Positions 36,327-45,489 of a DNA stretch of 64,000 nucleotides are shown one piece after another. Under the pieces are notes generated by a model. It was not told the DNA's origin. It made no database searches and saw nothing but the letters and a program-made list of their open reading frames with translations. Positions within the stretch are counted from its first letter, which is position 1; each line of letters begins with the position of its first letter. Where the stretch lies: NCBI RefSeq assembly GCF_963975415.1, contig NZ_CAXBGN010000006.1, positions 124,001-188,000 of the forward strand. The letters run 5' to 3'. Origin of the DNA: Kriegella sp963975415 (lineage in GTDB: Bacteria > Bacteroidota > Bacteroidia > Flavobacteriales > Flavobacteriaceae). The position numbers and the translations under genes are program-made.

Positions 36327-36352
36327 TTAGGTGTTTATATAGGTCACCTAAA
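36326..36352 (-). promoter_or_regulatory. Inverted repeat overlapping the start of cytochrome lipoprotein copy B
   Basis: Arms TTTAGGTG and CACCTAAA (8 bp, 11-nt spacer) end on the A of the ATG start codon. An extra TAGGT half-site lies in the spacer and forms TAGGTCACCTA (36340-36350). This could be an operator or a start-codon hairpin in the mRNA. Confidence 0.45.
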
Positions 36353-36492
36353 ATACATATTTTATTTAAATGTTATATTTTTAAGGAAATGTATATGGCT
36401 TTAGTGATAAGTAAGCTAATTTTTTTAGAATTTGTTAATCGTCTCTGAGGCCGTTTTTTGCTTGGTTTTCATCTTCGAGACTATTTAAATTT

Positions 36493-36522
36493 TTGGAGAC
36501 CAAAAAATAGTTTTACATTTGC
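36493..36522 (+). promoter_or_regulatory. Promoter of tRNA-Val(GAC)
   Basis: TTTG (36493-36496), an 18-base spacer and TACATTTG (36515-36522) fit the Bacteroidota -33/-7 consensus exactly. The tRNA begins 12 bp later. Confidence 0.8.
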
Positions 36523-36534
36523 GCCCAGTTTTAG

Positions 36535-36609
36535 GGATATTAGCTCAGTTGGTTTAGAGCGCTGCCTTGACAGGGCAGAGGTCACTGGTTCGAATCCAGT
36601 ATATCCCAC
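36535..36609 (+). tRNA. tRNA-Val (anticodon GAC)
   Basis: This 75-nt cloverleaf has acceptor stem GGGATAT/ATATCCC and discriminator A. The anticodon stem CTGCC/GGCAG holds the loop TTGACAG, giving anticodon GAC (Val). The T-arm and its flank are identical over 22 nt to those of the tRNA-Val(TAC) gene at 25094. CCA is not encoded. Confidence 0.94.
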
Positions 36610-36774
36610 ATTTTCTACTTCATATTTAGTATCCCTCAATTTTCAGGTTGTAAAGTCGCGGTTTATATTCCTTTTTTATCTTTAGCTCCAGTAGATGAAC
36701 GGATAAAACATGAAATCCATCTATTTTTTGGCTTTTTCATTGCAATTGCACCTACAAGGCCCACAATCATTTGT

Positions 36775-36782
36775 TACTTTTG
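36775..36782 (+). promoter_or_regulatory. Candidate -7 box for the cusA-cusB operon
   Basis: TACTTTTG matches TAnnTTTG about 60 bp before the cusA start. No good -33 TTTG lies at the right distance (nearest TTG at 36746, 26 bases away), so this is tentative. Confidence 0.35.
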
Positions 36783-36842
36783 AACGTTGATAAATGCGGT
36801 GGTTTCTGATTTGTTTTTCAGTAATTCGTATAATCTTTGAAC

Positions 36843-39800
36843 ATGCTCAATAAAGGCATTAAATTTTTAATTGAAAACAAACTCGTAGCTTTCATTTTGC
36901 TGGGATTGTTTTTGATTTGGGGTACGGTACATTCACCGTTTAATTTTGGTTTCGACTTTTTACCCAAGGATTCGGTGACCGTTGATGCCATTCCTGATAT
37001 AGGGGAAAACCAACAAATCGTCTATACGCGATGGGACGGACAATCTCCTCAAGATATTGAAGATCAGATTACCTATCCGTTAACTTCCAACCTGTTGGGC
37101 GTTCCCGGTGTCAAAACGGTTCGAAGTTCTTCAATGTTCGGTTTTTCAAGTATCTATGTGATTTTTGAGGAAGGTGTCGATTTCTATTGGGCTCGAAGCC
37201 GAATTTTAGAAAAAATAAATGCATTGCCATCAAACGTACTGCCCGATGGGGTCAAGCCGACACTAGGTTCGGATGCAACGGCTTTGGGCCAAATTTTTTG
37301 GTACACCATAGAGGGTAGGGACGAAAGCGGGAAAGTGACCGGTGGTTGGGATCTTCACGAAATTCGTAGTGTTCAAGATTTTTACATAAAAAATGCACTC
37401 GCTTCCGCAAGTGGGGTCTCGGAAGTAGCTTCGATAGGGGGGTATGTTCAAGAATATCAGATAGATGTAGACCCAGAACTGATGCGGCAATATGCCGTAA
37501 CACTTTCAGAAGTCATTAAGGCTGTTAAGGAGAATAATAAAGATGCAGGGGCGAAGACCTTAGAGATTAATCAAGCGGAATATTTTGTTCGTGGATTGGG
37601 TTATGTCAAGAGTATAGAAGATCTTGAAAACGCACAGGTTCGAACCACGAATTTTACGCCTATTCGTATTAAGGATGTTGCCCGTGTTACCATGGGGCCT
37701 GCCGAAAGAAGGGGTATTCTTGATAAAGGTGGGGCCGAGGTGGTCGGTGGGGTGGTAGTATCCCGATTTGGGGCCAACCCTATGCAAACTATTGATAAGG
37801 TCAAGCAAAGAATAAGGGAACTTGCACCGGGGTTGCCATCAAAGGTGTTGAAAGATGGTAGAACCTCGCAATTGACAATTGTACCTTTCTATGACCGAAC
37901 AATACTGATTGAACAAACTTTGAATACCCTTGCCGATGCGCTGACATTCGAAGTGTTGATTACGATTTTGGTGGTCATCGTTTTGTTATTTAACCTTCGT
38001 GTTTCTATCTTAATTTCAAGCTTGATGCCCATTGCTGTTTTAATGGTTTTTATAGCCATGAAGATAGGCGGGATAGATGCAAACATTGTTGCACTATCGG
38101 GTATAGCCATTGCTATAGGCACTATGGTCGATATGGGTATTATTTTATCCGAAAATATTGTCAGGCACCTCGATTTAAGGAAGCATACCGAAACTGTAGA
38201 TCAAGTTGTTTATAAGGCGACCACTGAAGTTTCGGGGGCTATTCTTACGGCAGGATTGACCACTATCATTAGTTTTATTCCTGTTTTTACGCTCACTGGG
38301 GCCGAAGGTAAATTGTTTACGCCTTTGGCATTTACAAAAACGGCTGCGTTGACAGCTTCAATGATTATTGCACTGTTTTTGATTCCTCCAATTGCCGCAC
38401 AGTTGTTTCGTGAAAAACGCTCGAACAATCGATTGGCCATTGGTTTCAATATTTTTATAATTGTTTTAGGAGCAGGAGGTATTTTTTTCGGCAACTATTT
38501 AAGTGGTATACTGATCGTTTTTGGAGTAATTGGCCTGCTGGGAAAACTTCAAAAAATTACGGAAGGTCAAGTTCAGCTATTCCGACTGATTTGGAGTGTA
38601 TTGGTCATCGTAATTTTATTAGGATACTATTGGCGTCCATTGGGCTACGGTAACAATATCGTGGTGAACTTGTTGTTTGTCTCCGTGCTATGTGCAATTG
38701 TAATTGGTGGCATATTATTATTTAAAAAGTATTATGAATATATTCTGATTTGGGCCTTGGAGTTTAAGTTATGGTTTCTGAGTATTCCTGCTGTATTATT
38801 GTTGTTGGGGTTCTTGATAATGACAAATACGGGAAAAGAGTTTATGCCCTCCTTAGACGAAGGGGCATATCTTTTGATGCCCACCTCTATGCCCCATGCA
38901 GGAATAAGTGAGAACAAACGGGTTTTAAAGCAGTTGGACATGGCAGTCGATCAGCTTCCTGAAATACAAACTGTTGTAGGAAAAGCGGGTCGGGCAGAAT
39001 CTTCTTTGGATCCAGCTCCTTTATTCATGTACGAAAATATTATCTTTTATAAACCAGAATTTATTCTGGATGAAAATGGAAATCCCATTGCGTTTCGAAC
39101 AAATGCTGACGGACTCTTTGAAACTAAAAGTGGTGCATTTGTTGCTTCCGGAAGCGGATATGATGTTGAAGATTTGATTGAAGAACGGGGTGGGGAGTTT
39201 TATAGAAATTGGAGACCCGAAATTAAGAACAAAGCAGATATTTGGGATGCCATAGTAGCTGTAACTAAACTACCTGGGGTAACCTCTGCCCCTAAATTAC
39301 AGCCCATAGAAACCCGCTTGGTCATGTTGCAGACTGGAATGCGAGCTCCTATGGGAATAAAAGTAAAAGGGCAAGACTTAAAGGAAATTGAAGCGTTCGG
39401 GTTGCAACTCGAATCCATTTTAAAAGAAGTTCCTGGAATAAAGAAAGAAACTGTGTTTGCTGATCGAATAGTGGGGAAGCCTTATCTTCTTATCGATATC
39501 GATCGCAACAAAATTGCCAGACACGGAGTTTCTATAACCGAGGTACAAGAAATAATAGAGGTAGCTGTTGGCGGCAAAGTGCTTTCCCAAACCATTGAAG
39601 GAAGGGAGCGTTACGGCATTCGAGTGCGCTATCCGAGGGAACTTCGGGGGACTCCCGAAGATTTGGAAAATATTTACCTGCCCCTGTCGAATGGAACATC
39701 GGTTCCACTTTCCGCATTGGTTTCCTTTCGCTATGAGCAGGGGCCACAGGTTATTAAAAGTGAAGACAGTTTCTTGGTGGGCTATGTGGTCTTCGACAAG

Positions 39801-40538
39801 CAAAGCGACTTTGCAGAAGTCGATGTTGTGGAAGCCGCCAAAGCGAAAATTCAAAAGAGCATTGATGGTAATCGAATTAGAGTTCCTCAGGGTGTTAGCT
39901 ATCAATTCGCAGGTACCTATGAGAATCAATTACACGCTGAACAAACACTGTCTTTTGTAGTACCTTTGGTTTTATTAGCTATATTTTTGATACTGTACCT
40001 ACAGTTTCGGTCAGTATCCATTTCGTTAATGGTTTTTACAGGTGTAGCTGTAGCTTTTGCCGGAGGTTTTATTCTACTCTGGTTGTACGGACAATCTTGG
40101 TTTATGAATTTTGGTGTTGCCGGAATGAACTTTAGGGAACTTTTCAATATGGGCACCGTAAATTTAAGTGTTGCCGTCTGGGTCGGTTTTATAGCGCTTT
40201 TTGGCATAGCTACAGACGATGGTGTGGTTATGGCGACATATTTAAAACAGACTTTCGAAAAAAATGCACCAACGAATGAAAAGGCGATACGTGCAGCTGT
40301 ATTGGAAGCAGGAAAAAAACGTATTCGCCCTTGTTTAATGACAACAACAACGACCATTTTAGCCCTATTGCCGATCTTAACAGCAACCGGTAGGGGAAGC
40401 GATATTATGATTCCTATGGCTATTCCCGGTTTCGGTGGTATGTTGGTAGCACTTATTTCATTGTTTATTGTGCCGGTTCTCTTTAGCTGGCGCAAAGAAT
40501 GGACCTTAGCATCTGAGGGTAAGCATAAAATTAAATGA
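36843..40538 (+). CDS. cusA: CusA/CzcA-type heavy-metal efflux RND transporter
   Basis: This inner-membrane proton-driven pump exports metal ions, most likely Cu(I)/Ag(I) given the CusA-like N-terminus (YTRWDGQSPQDIEDQITYPL) and the Met-rich MPTSMPHAGISENK. The protein is ~1,231 residues, longer than E. coli CusA (~1,047). Extra hydrophobic segments (about 535-630) and a longer porter loop (about 740-800) account for this. RND marks are the proton-relay segment MVDMGIILSENIV in TM4 and IATDDGVVMATYL in the C-terminal half. I take ATG at 36843; a TTG six bases earlier is possible but less likely. The stop overlaps the cusB start (ATGA), showing translational coupling. The CusC-like channel gene is not adjacent. 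Confidence 0.93.
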   Translation: MLNKGIKFLIENKLVAFILLGLFLIWGTVHSPFNFGFDFLPKDSVTVDAIPDIGENQQIVYTRWDGQSPQDIEDQITYPLTSNLLGVPGVKTVRSSSMFGFSSIYVIFEEGVDFYWARSRILEKINALPSNVLPDGVKPTLGSDATALGQIFWYTIEGRDESGKVTGGWDLHEIRSVQDFYIKNALASASGVSEVASIGGYVQEYQIDVDPELMRQYAVTLSEVIKAVKENNKDAGAKTLEINQAEYFVRGLGYVKSIEDLENAQVRTTNFTPIRIKDVARVTMGPAERRGILDKGGAEVVGGVVVSRFGANPMQTIDKVKQRIRELAPGLPSKVLKDGRTSQLTIVPFYDRTILIEQTLNTLADALTFEVLITILVVIVLLFNLRVSILISSLMPIAVLMVFIAMKIGGIDANIVALSGIAIAIGTMVDMGIILSENIVRHLDLRKHTETVDQVVYKATTEVSGAILTAGLTTIISFIPVFTLTGAEGKLFTPLAFTKTAALTASMIIALFLIPPIAAQLFREKRSNNRLAIGFNIFIIVLGAGGIFFGNYLSGILIVFGVIGLLGKLQKITEGQVQLFRLIWSVLVIVILLGYYWRPLGYGNNIVVNLLFVSVLCAIVIGGILLFKKYYEYILIWALEFKLWFLSIPAVLLLLGFLIMTNTGKEFMPSLDEGAYLLMPTSMPHAGISENKRVLKQLDMAVDQLPEIQTVVGKAGRAESSLDPAPLFMYENIIFYKPEFILDENGNPIAFRTNADGLFETKSGAFVASGSGYDVEDLIEERGGEFYRNWRPEIKNKADIWDAIVAVTKLPGVTSAPKLQPIETRLVMLQTGMRAPMGIKVKGQDLKEIEAFGLQLESILKEVPGIKKETVFADRIVGKPYLLIDIDRNKIARHGVSITEVQEIIEVAVGGKVLSQTIEGRERYGIRVRYPRELRGTPEDLENIYLPLSNGTSVPLSALVSFRYEQGPQVIKSEDSFLVGYVVFDKQSDFAEVDVVEAAKAKIQKSIDGNRIRVPQGVSYQFAGTYENQLHAEQTLSFVVPLVLLAIFLILYLQFRSVSISLMVFTGVAVAFAGGFILLWLYGQSWFMNFGVAGMNFRELFNMGTVNLSVAVWVGFIALFGIATDDGVVMATYLKQTFEKNAPTNEKAIRAAVLEAGKKRIRPCLMTTTTTILALLPILTATGRGSDIMIPMAIPGFGGMLVALISLFIVPVLFSWRKEWTLASEGKHKIK

Positions 40539-42253
40539 CCATGATAAAAAAATATGGTACATATTTAGCGGTTTTGGCAATTGGCCTAGTGTTGGGATAT
40601 TTTATTTTTGGCAATTCCGGCAGTAAAGCTGAGCAATATACGCATGAGGTTACTGATGAAAATAGAGCAATGTGGACTTGCTCGATGCACCCTCAAATTA
40701 TGCTCCCTGAAAAAGGGGATTGTCCCCTTTGTGGTATGGATTTGATTTCCTCCGAAACTGGGTCAGGGTCGGCCCTGATGACGAACCAGTTCAAAATGTC
40801 GGAGAAGGCTTTGGCACTTTCCAATATTGAAACAATCACTGTGGGAATGGGTGAATCACAGAACAACAAGCTCACACTTTCGGGGAAAATTACCGCCAAT
40901 GAAAAGACCAACGGCATTCAAACTACGGTTTTTGATGGTCGTATCGAGAAATTAAACGTCAACTATGTCGGCCAATACGTGAAGAAGGGGCAACAATTGG
41001 GGTATATCTATTCGCCCGATCTTTACCTGGCGCAAGACAAGCTACTGACTTCAGCATCATATAAAGATTCTCATCAGAAATTATATGATGCCGCCCGTAA
41101 TACACTAGGGCTTTGGAAAATGACAGATGAACAGATTGATGAGGTGCTTCGCACCAAAAAACCAATGATGAAATTTCCTATTTATGCTGATGTTTCAGGA
41201 ACGGTTACCGAAGTTTTTGCGACTGAAGGTAAATGGTATAAAGTAGGTGATCCTTTATATAAGGTGTCTAATCTCTATACGGTATGGGCCGTTTTTGACG
41301 TCTACGAAAACCAGCTTTCGGCACTAAAGCAGGGTCAGGATATCACAATAGTATCCAACGCCTTTGGTGATGAGTTGCAGGCAAAAATTTCTTTTATAGA
41401 ACCTGTTTTGAATGATGAGTTAAGAACGGTTTCGGTTAGGGTTACTTTGAACAATAAAAATCAAGTGCTGAAGCCCGGAATGTTTGTTCAAGGGCAAGTA
41501 GAGGTAACTGGGGGTGAACAGGTCTTGACAGTGCCTAAATCTGCTGTTTTGTGGACGGGAAAGCGATCATTGGTGTATACCAAACCTAATCCAGACCTCC
41601 CCATTTTTGAAATGGCCGAGGTTACCTTGGGGAGCTCCATGGGTAATTCTTATGTTATTTTGAGCGGATTGTCAAATGGGGATGAGGTTGTGACTAATGG
41701 AACATTTACGGTAGATGCGGCCGCCCAGTTGCAAGGTAAAAAATCAATGATGAGTAGTAAAATGACGATGGATTCAGAAGAGGTTATGATGGATGGCCAT
41801 TCAGATGTTATGCATTTTAAAGGTGACTTTAAAAATAAATTTACCAAGGCCATACATGCCTATATTGCTTTGAAAGACGCTTTGGTGGCAACTGATGCCA
41901 ATAAGTCTGTCGAAAAAGCCAAAGTATTATTGTTGCAATTGAATGAAATAGATGAAACGATGCTGGAGGAAACAGTACAAATACCACTCGAAAAAATCAA
42001 GAAGAATGCTCGGCATATTTCAGAGACTACCGAAGTCAAACTACAGCGCCAACGCTTTAAGCCGCTATCGGAGGATATGGTGGCGATTGCCTCTAACTTC
42101 AACGGTCTTGATCAGCCAATATACGTTCAGTTTTGTCCTATGGCAGACGACAATAAAGGAGGTAGTTGGCTAAGTTTTCAAGATCACGTGAGAAACCCTT
42201 ATTTCGGGGATATGATGTTGACCTGCGGAAGTGTCACAAAAACCATCCAATAA
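40535..42253 (+). CDS. cusB: CusB-type RND periplasmic adaptor with heavy-metal-binding domain and DUF3347 tail
   Basis: This membrane-fusion protein links the CusA-type pump to an outer-membrane channel. After an N-terminal membrane anchor (about 9-26), residues 47-71 form a small metal-binding domain, MWTCSMHPQIM followed by CPLCGMDL, with Cys49, Met51, His52, Cys63, Cys66 and Met68. The adaptor core follows (lipoyl-like half FDGRIEKLNVNYVGQYVKKG, helical hairpin, beta-barrel GMFVQGQVEV). The C-terminal ~140 residues are a DUF3347 metal-chaperone-like domain ending VRNPYFGDMMLTCG. It starts inside the cusA stop; Met3 is an alternative start. Its stop codon abuts the murF stop with no spacer. 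Copper or silver is the likely ion. Confidence 0.93.
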   Translation: MTMIKKYGTYLAVLAIGLVLGYFIFGNSGSKAEQYTHEVTDENRAMWTCSMHPQIMLPEKGDCPLCGMDLISSETGSGSALMTNQFKMSEKALALSNIETITVGMGESQNNKLTLSGKITANEKTNGIQTTVFDGRIEKLNVNYVGQYVKKGQQLGYIYSPDLYLAQDKLLTSASYKDSHQKLYDAARNTLGLWKMTDEQIDEVLRTKKPMMKFPIYADVSGTVTEVFATEGKWYKVGDPLYKVSNLYTVWAVFDVYENQLSALKQGQDITIVSNAFGDELQAKISFIEPVLNDELRTVSVRVTLNNKNQVLKPGMFVQGQVEVTGGEQVLTVPKSAVLWTGKRSLVYTKPNPDLPIFEMAEVTLGSSMGNSYVILSGLSNGDEVVTNGTFTVDAAAQLQGKKSMMSSKMTMDSEEVMMDGHSDVMHFKGDFKNKFTKAIHAYIALKDALVATDANKSVEKAKVLLLQLNEIDETMLEETVQIPLEKIKKNARHISETTEVKLQRQRFKPLSEDMVAIASNFNGLDQPIYVQFCPMADDNKGGSWLSFQDHVRNPYFGDMMLTCGSVTKTIQ

Positions 42254-43531
42254 TTAGATAAGGTTCAAAAGCCGCTCAAGGGCCATTCCTCGTGATCCTT
42301 TGATGAGAATATGACTTTCTTGCGGAAGTGACTCACTTTCAAAATAAGAAGATAGCGAATCAAAAGAATCAAATTTTTGATGTGCTGTTTTTACTTCGAA
42401 GAAATTTTTTCCTATAAAAAATACCTTGTCGATATTCATTTTAGCGACCAAGTCGGCAATATATTGATGCTCTTGGGCTGCTGATGCGCCGAGTTCGAAC
42501 ATATCGCCTAAAAATGCAATTTTAGGATTATATCCCATCGTATCGAAATTCTTCAATGCCGCTTCCATGCTTGTAGGATTTGCATTGTAGGCATCTAGAA
42601 TAATTTTGTGGCCGTTCTTTTCAATTATTTGAGATCGATTGTTTTCTGGTGTATAAGAACCAATGGCGGATTTAATATCGGATAATGGCACATTGAAATA
42701 TTTTCCGATCAATACTGCTGCCGCGCTATTTGTAAAATTATAGCGTCCTACTAATTGGGAAGTTATGATACTACCTTCGGTTTTAAGTTTTACAAAAGGA
42801 TCGGCCCCCAAAAACTCAATTTTATGAAACGTTTGGTTCTCGGTACTAAACCCATATTTTTTGACATATCCGCTTAATTTGTCCATTTGAACAGAGTCAT
42901 CGGCGTTCATAAAAATAGATTTGTCATTTCTGATTAAATAGTCATAGAGCTCACTTTTTGCTTTAATTACTCCTTCGCGACTTCCAAACCCTTCAAGATG
43001 GGCTTTGCCGAAATTGGTGATATATCCGAAATCGGGTTGTGCTATATTACAGAGAAAAGCAATTTCCTTCAAGTGATTGGCACCCATTTCAATAATGGCT
43101 ATTTGGGTATCTTTCGTTAGGGTTAGCAAAGTTAACGGTACACCAATATGATTATTTAAATTACCCTTTGTGGCCGTGGTATTATACTTTTTTGAGAGTA
43201 CCACGTTGATTAATTCTTTTGTGGTGGTTTTGCCATTGCTGCCGGTCAAAGCGATTATTTTGGCATCACAATAATTTCTATGGTAACTAGCCAGTTCTTG
43301 AAGTGTTTGCAGTACATCTTCTACAACTATAAACCTGTTTGAGGTGGCATATTCTTTCTCGTCAAGTACAACATATGCGGCTCCTTTATCAAGAGCTTGG
43401 GCGCCATATTTATTTCCATTAAAATTATCTCCTTTTAAAGCGAAGAAAATACAATTGGCACCAATCGTTCTAGTGTCGGTAGAAATATGTGGAGATTTTA
43501 AAAAGAGCGAGTGTAATTCTGGTATGGTCAT
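42254..43531 (-). CDS. murF: UDP-N-acetylmuramoyl-tripeptide--D-alanyl-D-alanine ligase
   Basis: MurF adds D-Ala-D-Ala to UDP-MurNAc-tripeptide, the last cytoplasmic step of peptidoglycan precursor synthesis. The 425-residue protein shows the N-terminal domain with STDTRTI, the ATP-binding P-loop GSNGKTTT at 97-104, the NNHIGVPLTLL motif, AIIEMGANH, and the C-terminal NPTSMEAAL and LGDMFELG blocks. The length is normal. It is convergent with cusB with no bases between the stops. gldJ lies upstream in the same direction but ends in a terminator at 43767, so murF probably has its own promoter within 43532-43766. Confidence 0.96.
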   Translation of the reverse strand: MTIPELHSLFLKSPHISTDTRTIGANCIFFALKGDNFNGNKYGAQALDKGAAYVVLDEKEYATSNRFIVVEDVLQTLQELASYHRNYCDAKIIALTGSNGKTTTKELINVVLSKKYNTTATKGNLNNHIGVPLTLLTLTKDTQIAIIEMGANHLKEIAFLCNIAQPDFGYITNFGKAHLEGFGSREGVIKAKSELYDYLIRNDKSIFMNADDSVQMDKLSGYVKKYGFSTENQTFHKIEFLGADPFVKLKTEGSIITSQLVGRYNFTNSAAAVLIGKYFNVPLSDIKSAIGSYTPENNRSQIIEKNGHKIILDAYNANPTSMEAALKNFDTMGYNPKIAFLGDMFELGASAAQEHQYIADLVAKMNIDKVFFIGKNFFEVKTAHQKFDSFDSLSSYFESESLPQESHILIKGSRGMALERLLNLI

Positions 43532-43766
43532 CTATAGGAGTCGTAGAAGGAAAAAAATAAACATTTTAAGTTTGATGGCGACCAATAGGTCACTGTTTGT
43601 TTAAAGAATAAAAATAGTTGTTTTTTGAATACTTTTAGGATTATTAAATACAATGTGGTGTTTAAAAGTTGTTCTATGGAAGTGTTCTTGGGCTAATGAT
43701 TTGTCTTTTAGTAATTTTAATAGGAATTATAAAATAGCTTTGCTGGCGACCAAGTGAAATAGAAAC

Positions 43767-43795
43767 AAAAAAAGACCTTGTTTTACCAAGGTCTT
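43767..43795 (-). terminator. Intrinsic terminator downstream of gldJ
   Basis: The 9-bp perfect stem AAGACCTTG/CAAGGTCTT with a 6-nt loop is followed on the minus strand by a T-run. It lies 20 bp past the gldJ stop. Confidence 0.85.
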
Positions 43796-43815
43796 CTTTT
43801 TAAGGTTATAGAAAA

Positions 43816-45489
43816 TTATTTCGCTTTTTTACCTCTAGGGGTCTTGTTTTTTGTTTTAGACTTAGAGCCTACTCTTGACATGGCACATCTGAATCCGATG
43901 TCATCTGTGGCCATATATTGTGGTAAATATCTCCTTTGTGCCGGATCTAACCAATAGGCTCGATCTCTCCAAGAGCCACCTTTGTAAACTCGAACTTCAT
44001 CATTGATCAATGTGGTTCTATTATTGGATGTGTCATACTGACGACTAAGATTTCCATCAGAATCCCGTTCAACCTTATGTTTTGGAGAGTTATACATCTT
44101 TTTAGAATCGTCTTGTTCTTCGTCTTCATCGCTAAATCGATCAAAGAAACGTGATGAACCTGGGTCTCCATCTCGGTAACCTCTATTGTCACTTGATGAG
44201 AAATTGGTTCTTAAATAAGTTTCTTGTTCGTCAACCGGAACCATTTTGATCTCTCCAGGTAGATTGACGGCCACTATTTTTCCGTTTGGTAAGGTGTCGT
44301 AGACAATAGAATCTCTGAGTATGTTTACCTTTCCGTCTTTACCGATAGCAGATTTCATATAAATATTTCCTCTATAGTAGTTGAAGTCACTTACTTCATC
44401 ATCTACTATGGGTCTGTAAACATCGGCTACCCACTCAGAAACGTTACCTGCCATATCATACAATCCTAAATCATTCGGCTTGTAAGACATTACTTGAGCA
44501 GTGATATCGGCTCCATCATCAGACCATCCGGCGATTCCGCCGTAGTCTCCTTTTCCTTGTTTAAAGTTGGCCAATTGATCACCGCGACCGACACGTTGTC
44601 CGTTTCTGGTATACTCGCCATCCCACGGATATTTCTTTCTTCCTCTATAATTGTTGTATTCTCGGCTACCTTGATTGGCTTGTGCTGCATATTCCCATTC
44701 GGTTTCTGTCGGCAAGCGATACTCGGGCATAATTACACCACTGCTTCTTTTTGCATAGGTATTGGTGCTATCTTTTTGCATTTTACCTTGAAGCGAATCG
44801 ATTTGTCCGTTGTAAACTGATTCTGGTCGGTTAAGGTAGGCTTCGGTACTGAATGTTCCTTGAACTTCCCCTGTTGCAGCTTGGTATTTGGCATCTTCGG
44901 AAAGATAACCTTCCCTTTCCAACATTACTTCGTTCACGCGATCCGTTCTCCATTCTGCAAATTGTGTAGCTTGAACCCAGTTAACACCCACAACAGGGTA
45001 TTCTGCATATGCTGGATGTCGTAAATAATTGTTGGTCATTGTTTCATTGAAGCCCAAGCGGTTTCTCCATACTAAAGTATCGGGAAGTGCTCCGGTATAA
45101 ATGTTCGTGTATTTCGGATTCTCGGGAGGGTAAACACTCTTCAAATAATCAAGATACTCTAAATACATCACATTGGTGACCTCGGTCTCGTCCATGTAAA
45201 AAGACTGAACGTGTTGCGAAGTCGGGGTGTTGTTCCAGTCGTGCATTACATCGTCTTGAACCTGACCTTTGGTAAATGTGCCTCCTTCAACAAATACTAG
45301 ACCTGGAGCCGTTTCTTGCTCTTTGAAATCGGTGTTGTACTGGAAACCACCTTCCTTGGCATTTATTTTCCATCCGGTAGCCCTGGATACGTTTTTGGAA
45401 GATGAGGATGATTTTTTGCAGCTTGTAACTGAAAAACCTCCCGCTACTACTGCACAAGAAAGTACAATTTTTATAAACTGTTTTTTCAT
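43816..45489 (-). CDS. gldJ: Gliding motility lipoprotein GldJ
   Basis: GldJ is an outer-membrane lipoprotein needed for flavobacterial gliding and for stable type IX secretion. The signal ends SVTSC (lipidated Cys24). The rest is a formylglycine-generating-enzyme-like (SUMF) fold: PGLVFVEGGTFTKG, MDETEVTNVMYLEYL, YRLPTETEWEYAAQ, YDMAGNVSEWV and a C-terminal RVYKGGSWRDRAYWLDPAQR with IGFRCAMSRV. The length of 557 residues matches known GldJ proteins. The enzyme-type copper-site cysteines are not expected in GldJ, so this is structural and not a sulfatase maturase. It is divergent from porV (439 bp between). A terminator follows. Confidence 0.94.
   Translation of the reverse strand: MKKQFIKIVLSCAVVAGGFSVTSCKKSSSSSKNVSRATGWKINAKEGGFQYNTDFKEQETAPGLVFVEGGTFTKGQVQDDVMHDWNNTPTSQHVQSFYMDETEVTNVMYLEYLDYLKSVYPPENPKYTNIYTGALPDTLVWRNRLGFNETMTNNYLRHPAYAEYPVVGVNWVQATQFAEWRTDRVNEVMLEREGYLSEDAKYQAATGEVQGTFSTEAYLNRPESVYNGQIDSLQGKMQKDSTNTYAKRSSGVIMPEYRLPTETEWEYAAQANQGSREYNNYRGRKKYPWDGEYTRNGQRVGRGDQLANFKQGKGDYGGIAGWSDDGADITAQVMSYKPNDLGLYDMAGNVSEWVADVYRPIVDDEVSDFNYYRGNIYMKSAIGKDGKVNILRDSIVYDTLPNGKIVAVNLPGEIKMVPVDEQETYLRTNFSSSDNRGYRDGDPGSSRFFDRFSDEDEEQDDSKKMYNSPKHKVERDSDGNLSRQYDTSNNRTTLINDEVRVYKGGSWRDRAYWLDPAQRRYLPQYMATDDIGFRCAMSRVGSKSKTKNKTPRGKKAK

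Noticed and set aside
25094..36609. Integrative island using a tRNA attachment site
   Set aside because: No integrase, no direct repeat of a tRNA 3' end, and both tRNA 3' ends point away from the cluster.
36458..36685. 75-codon plus-strand frame spanning the tRNA-Val(GAC) gene
   Set aside because: Its middle is the tRNA itself.
39420..40495. Long minus-strand open frames (169 and 189 codons) inside cusA
   Set aside because: They are antisense shadows of a clearly coding gene with intact RND motifs; no family features.
43816..45489. GldJ as the formylglycine-generating maturase for the sulfatase
   Set aside because: It has the SUMF fold but matches the gliding lipoprotein in length, lipobox and context; it is outer-membrane anchored and not expected to be catalytic.
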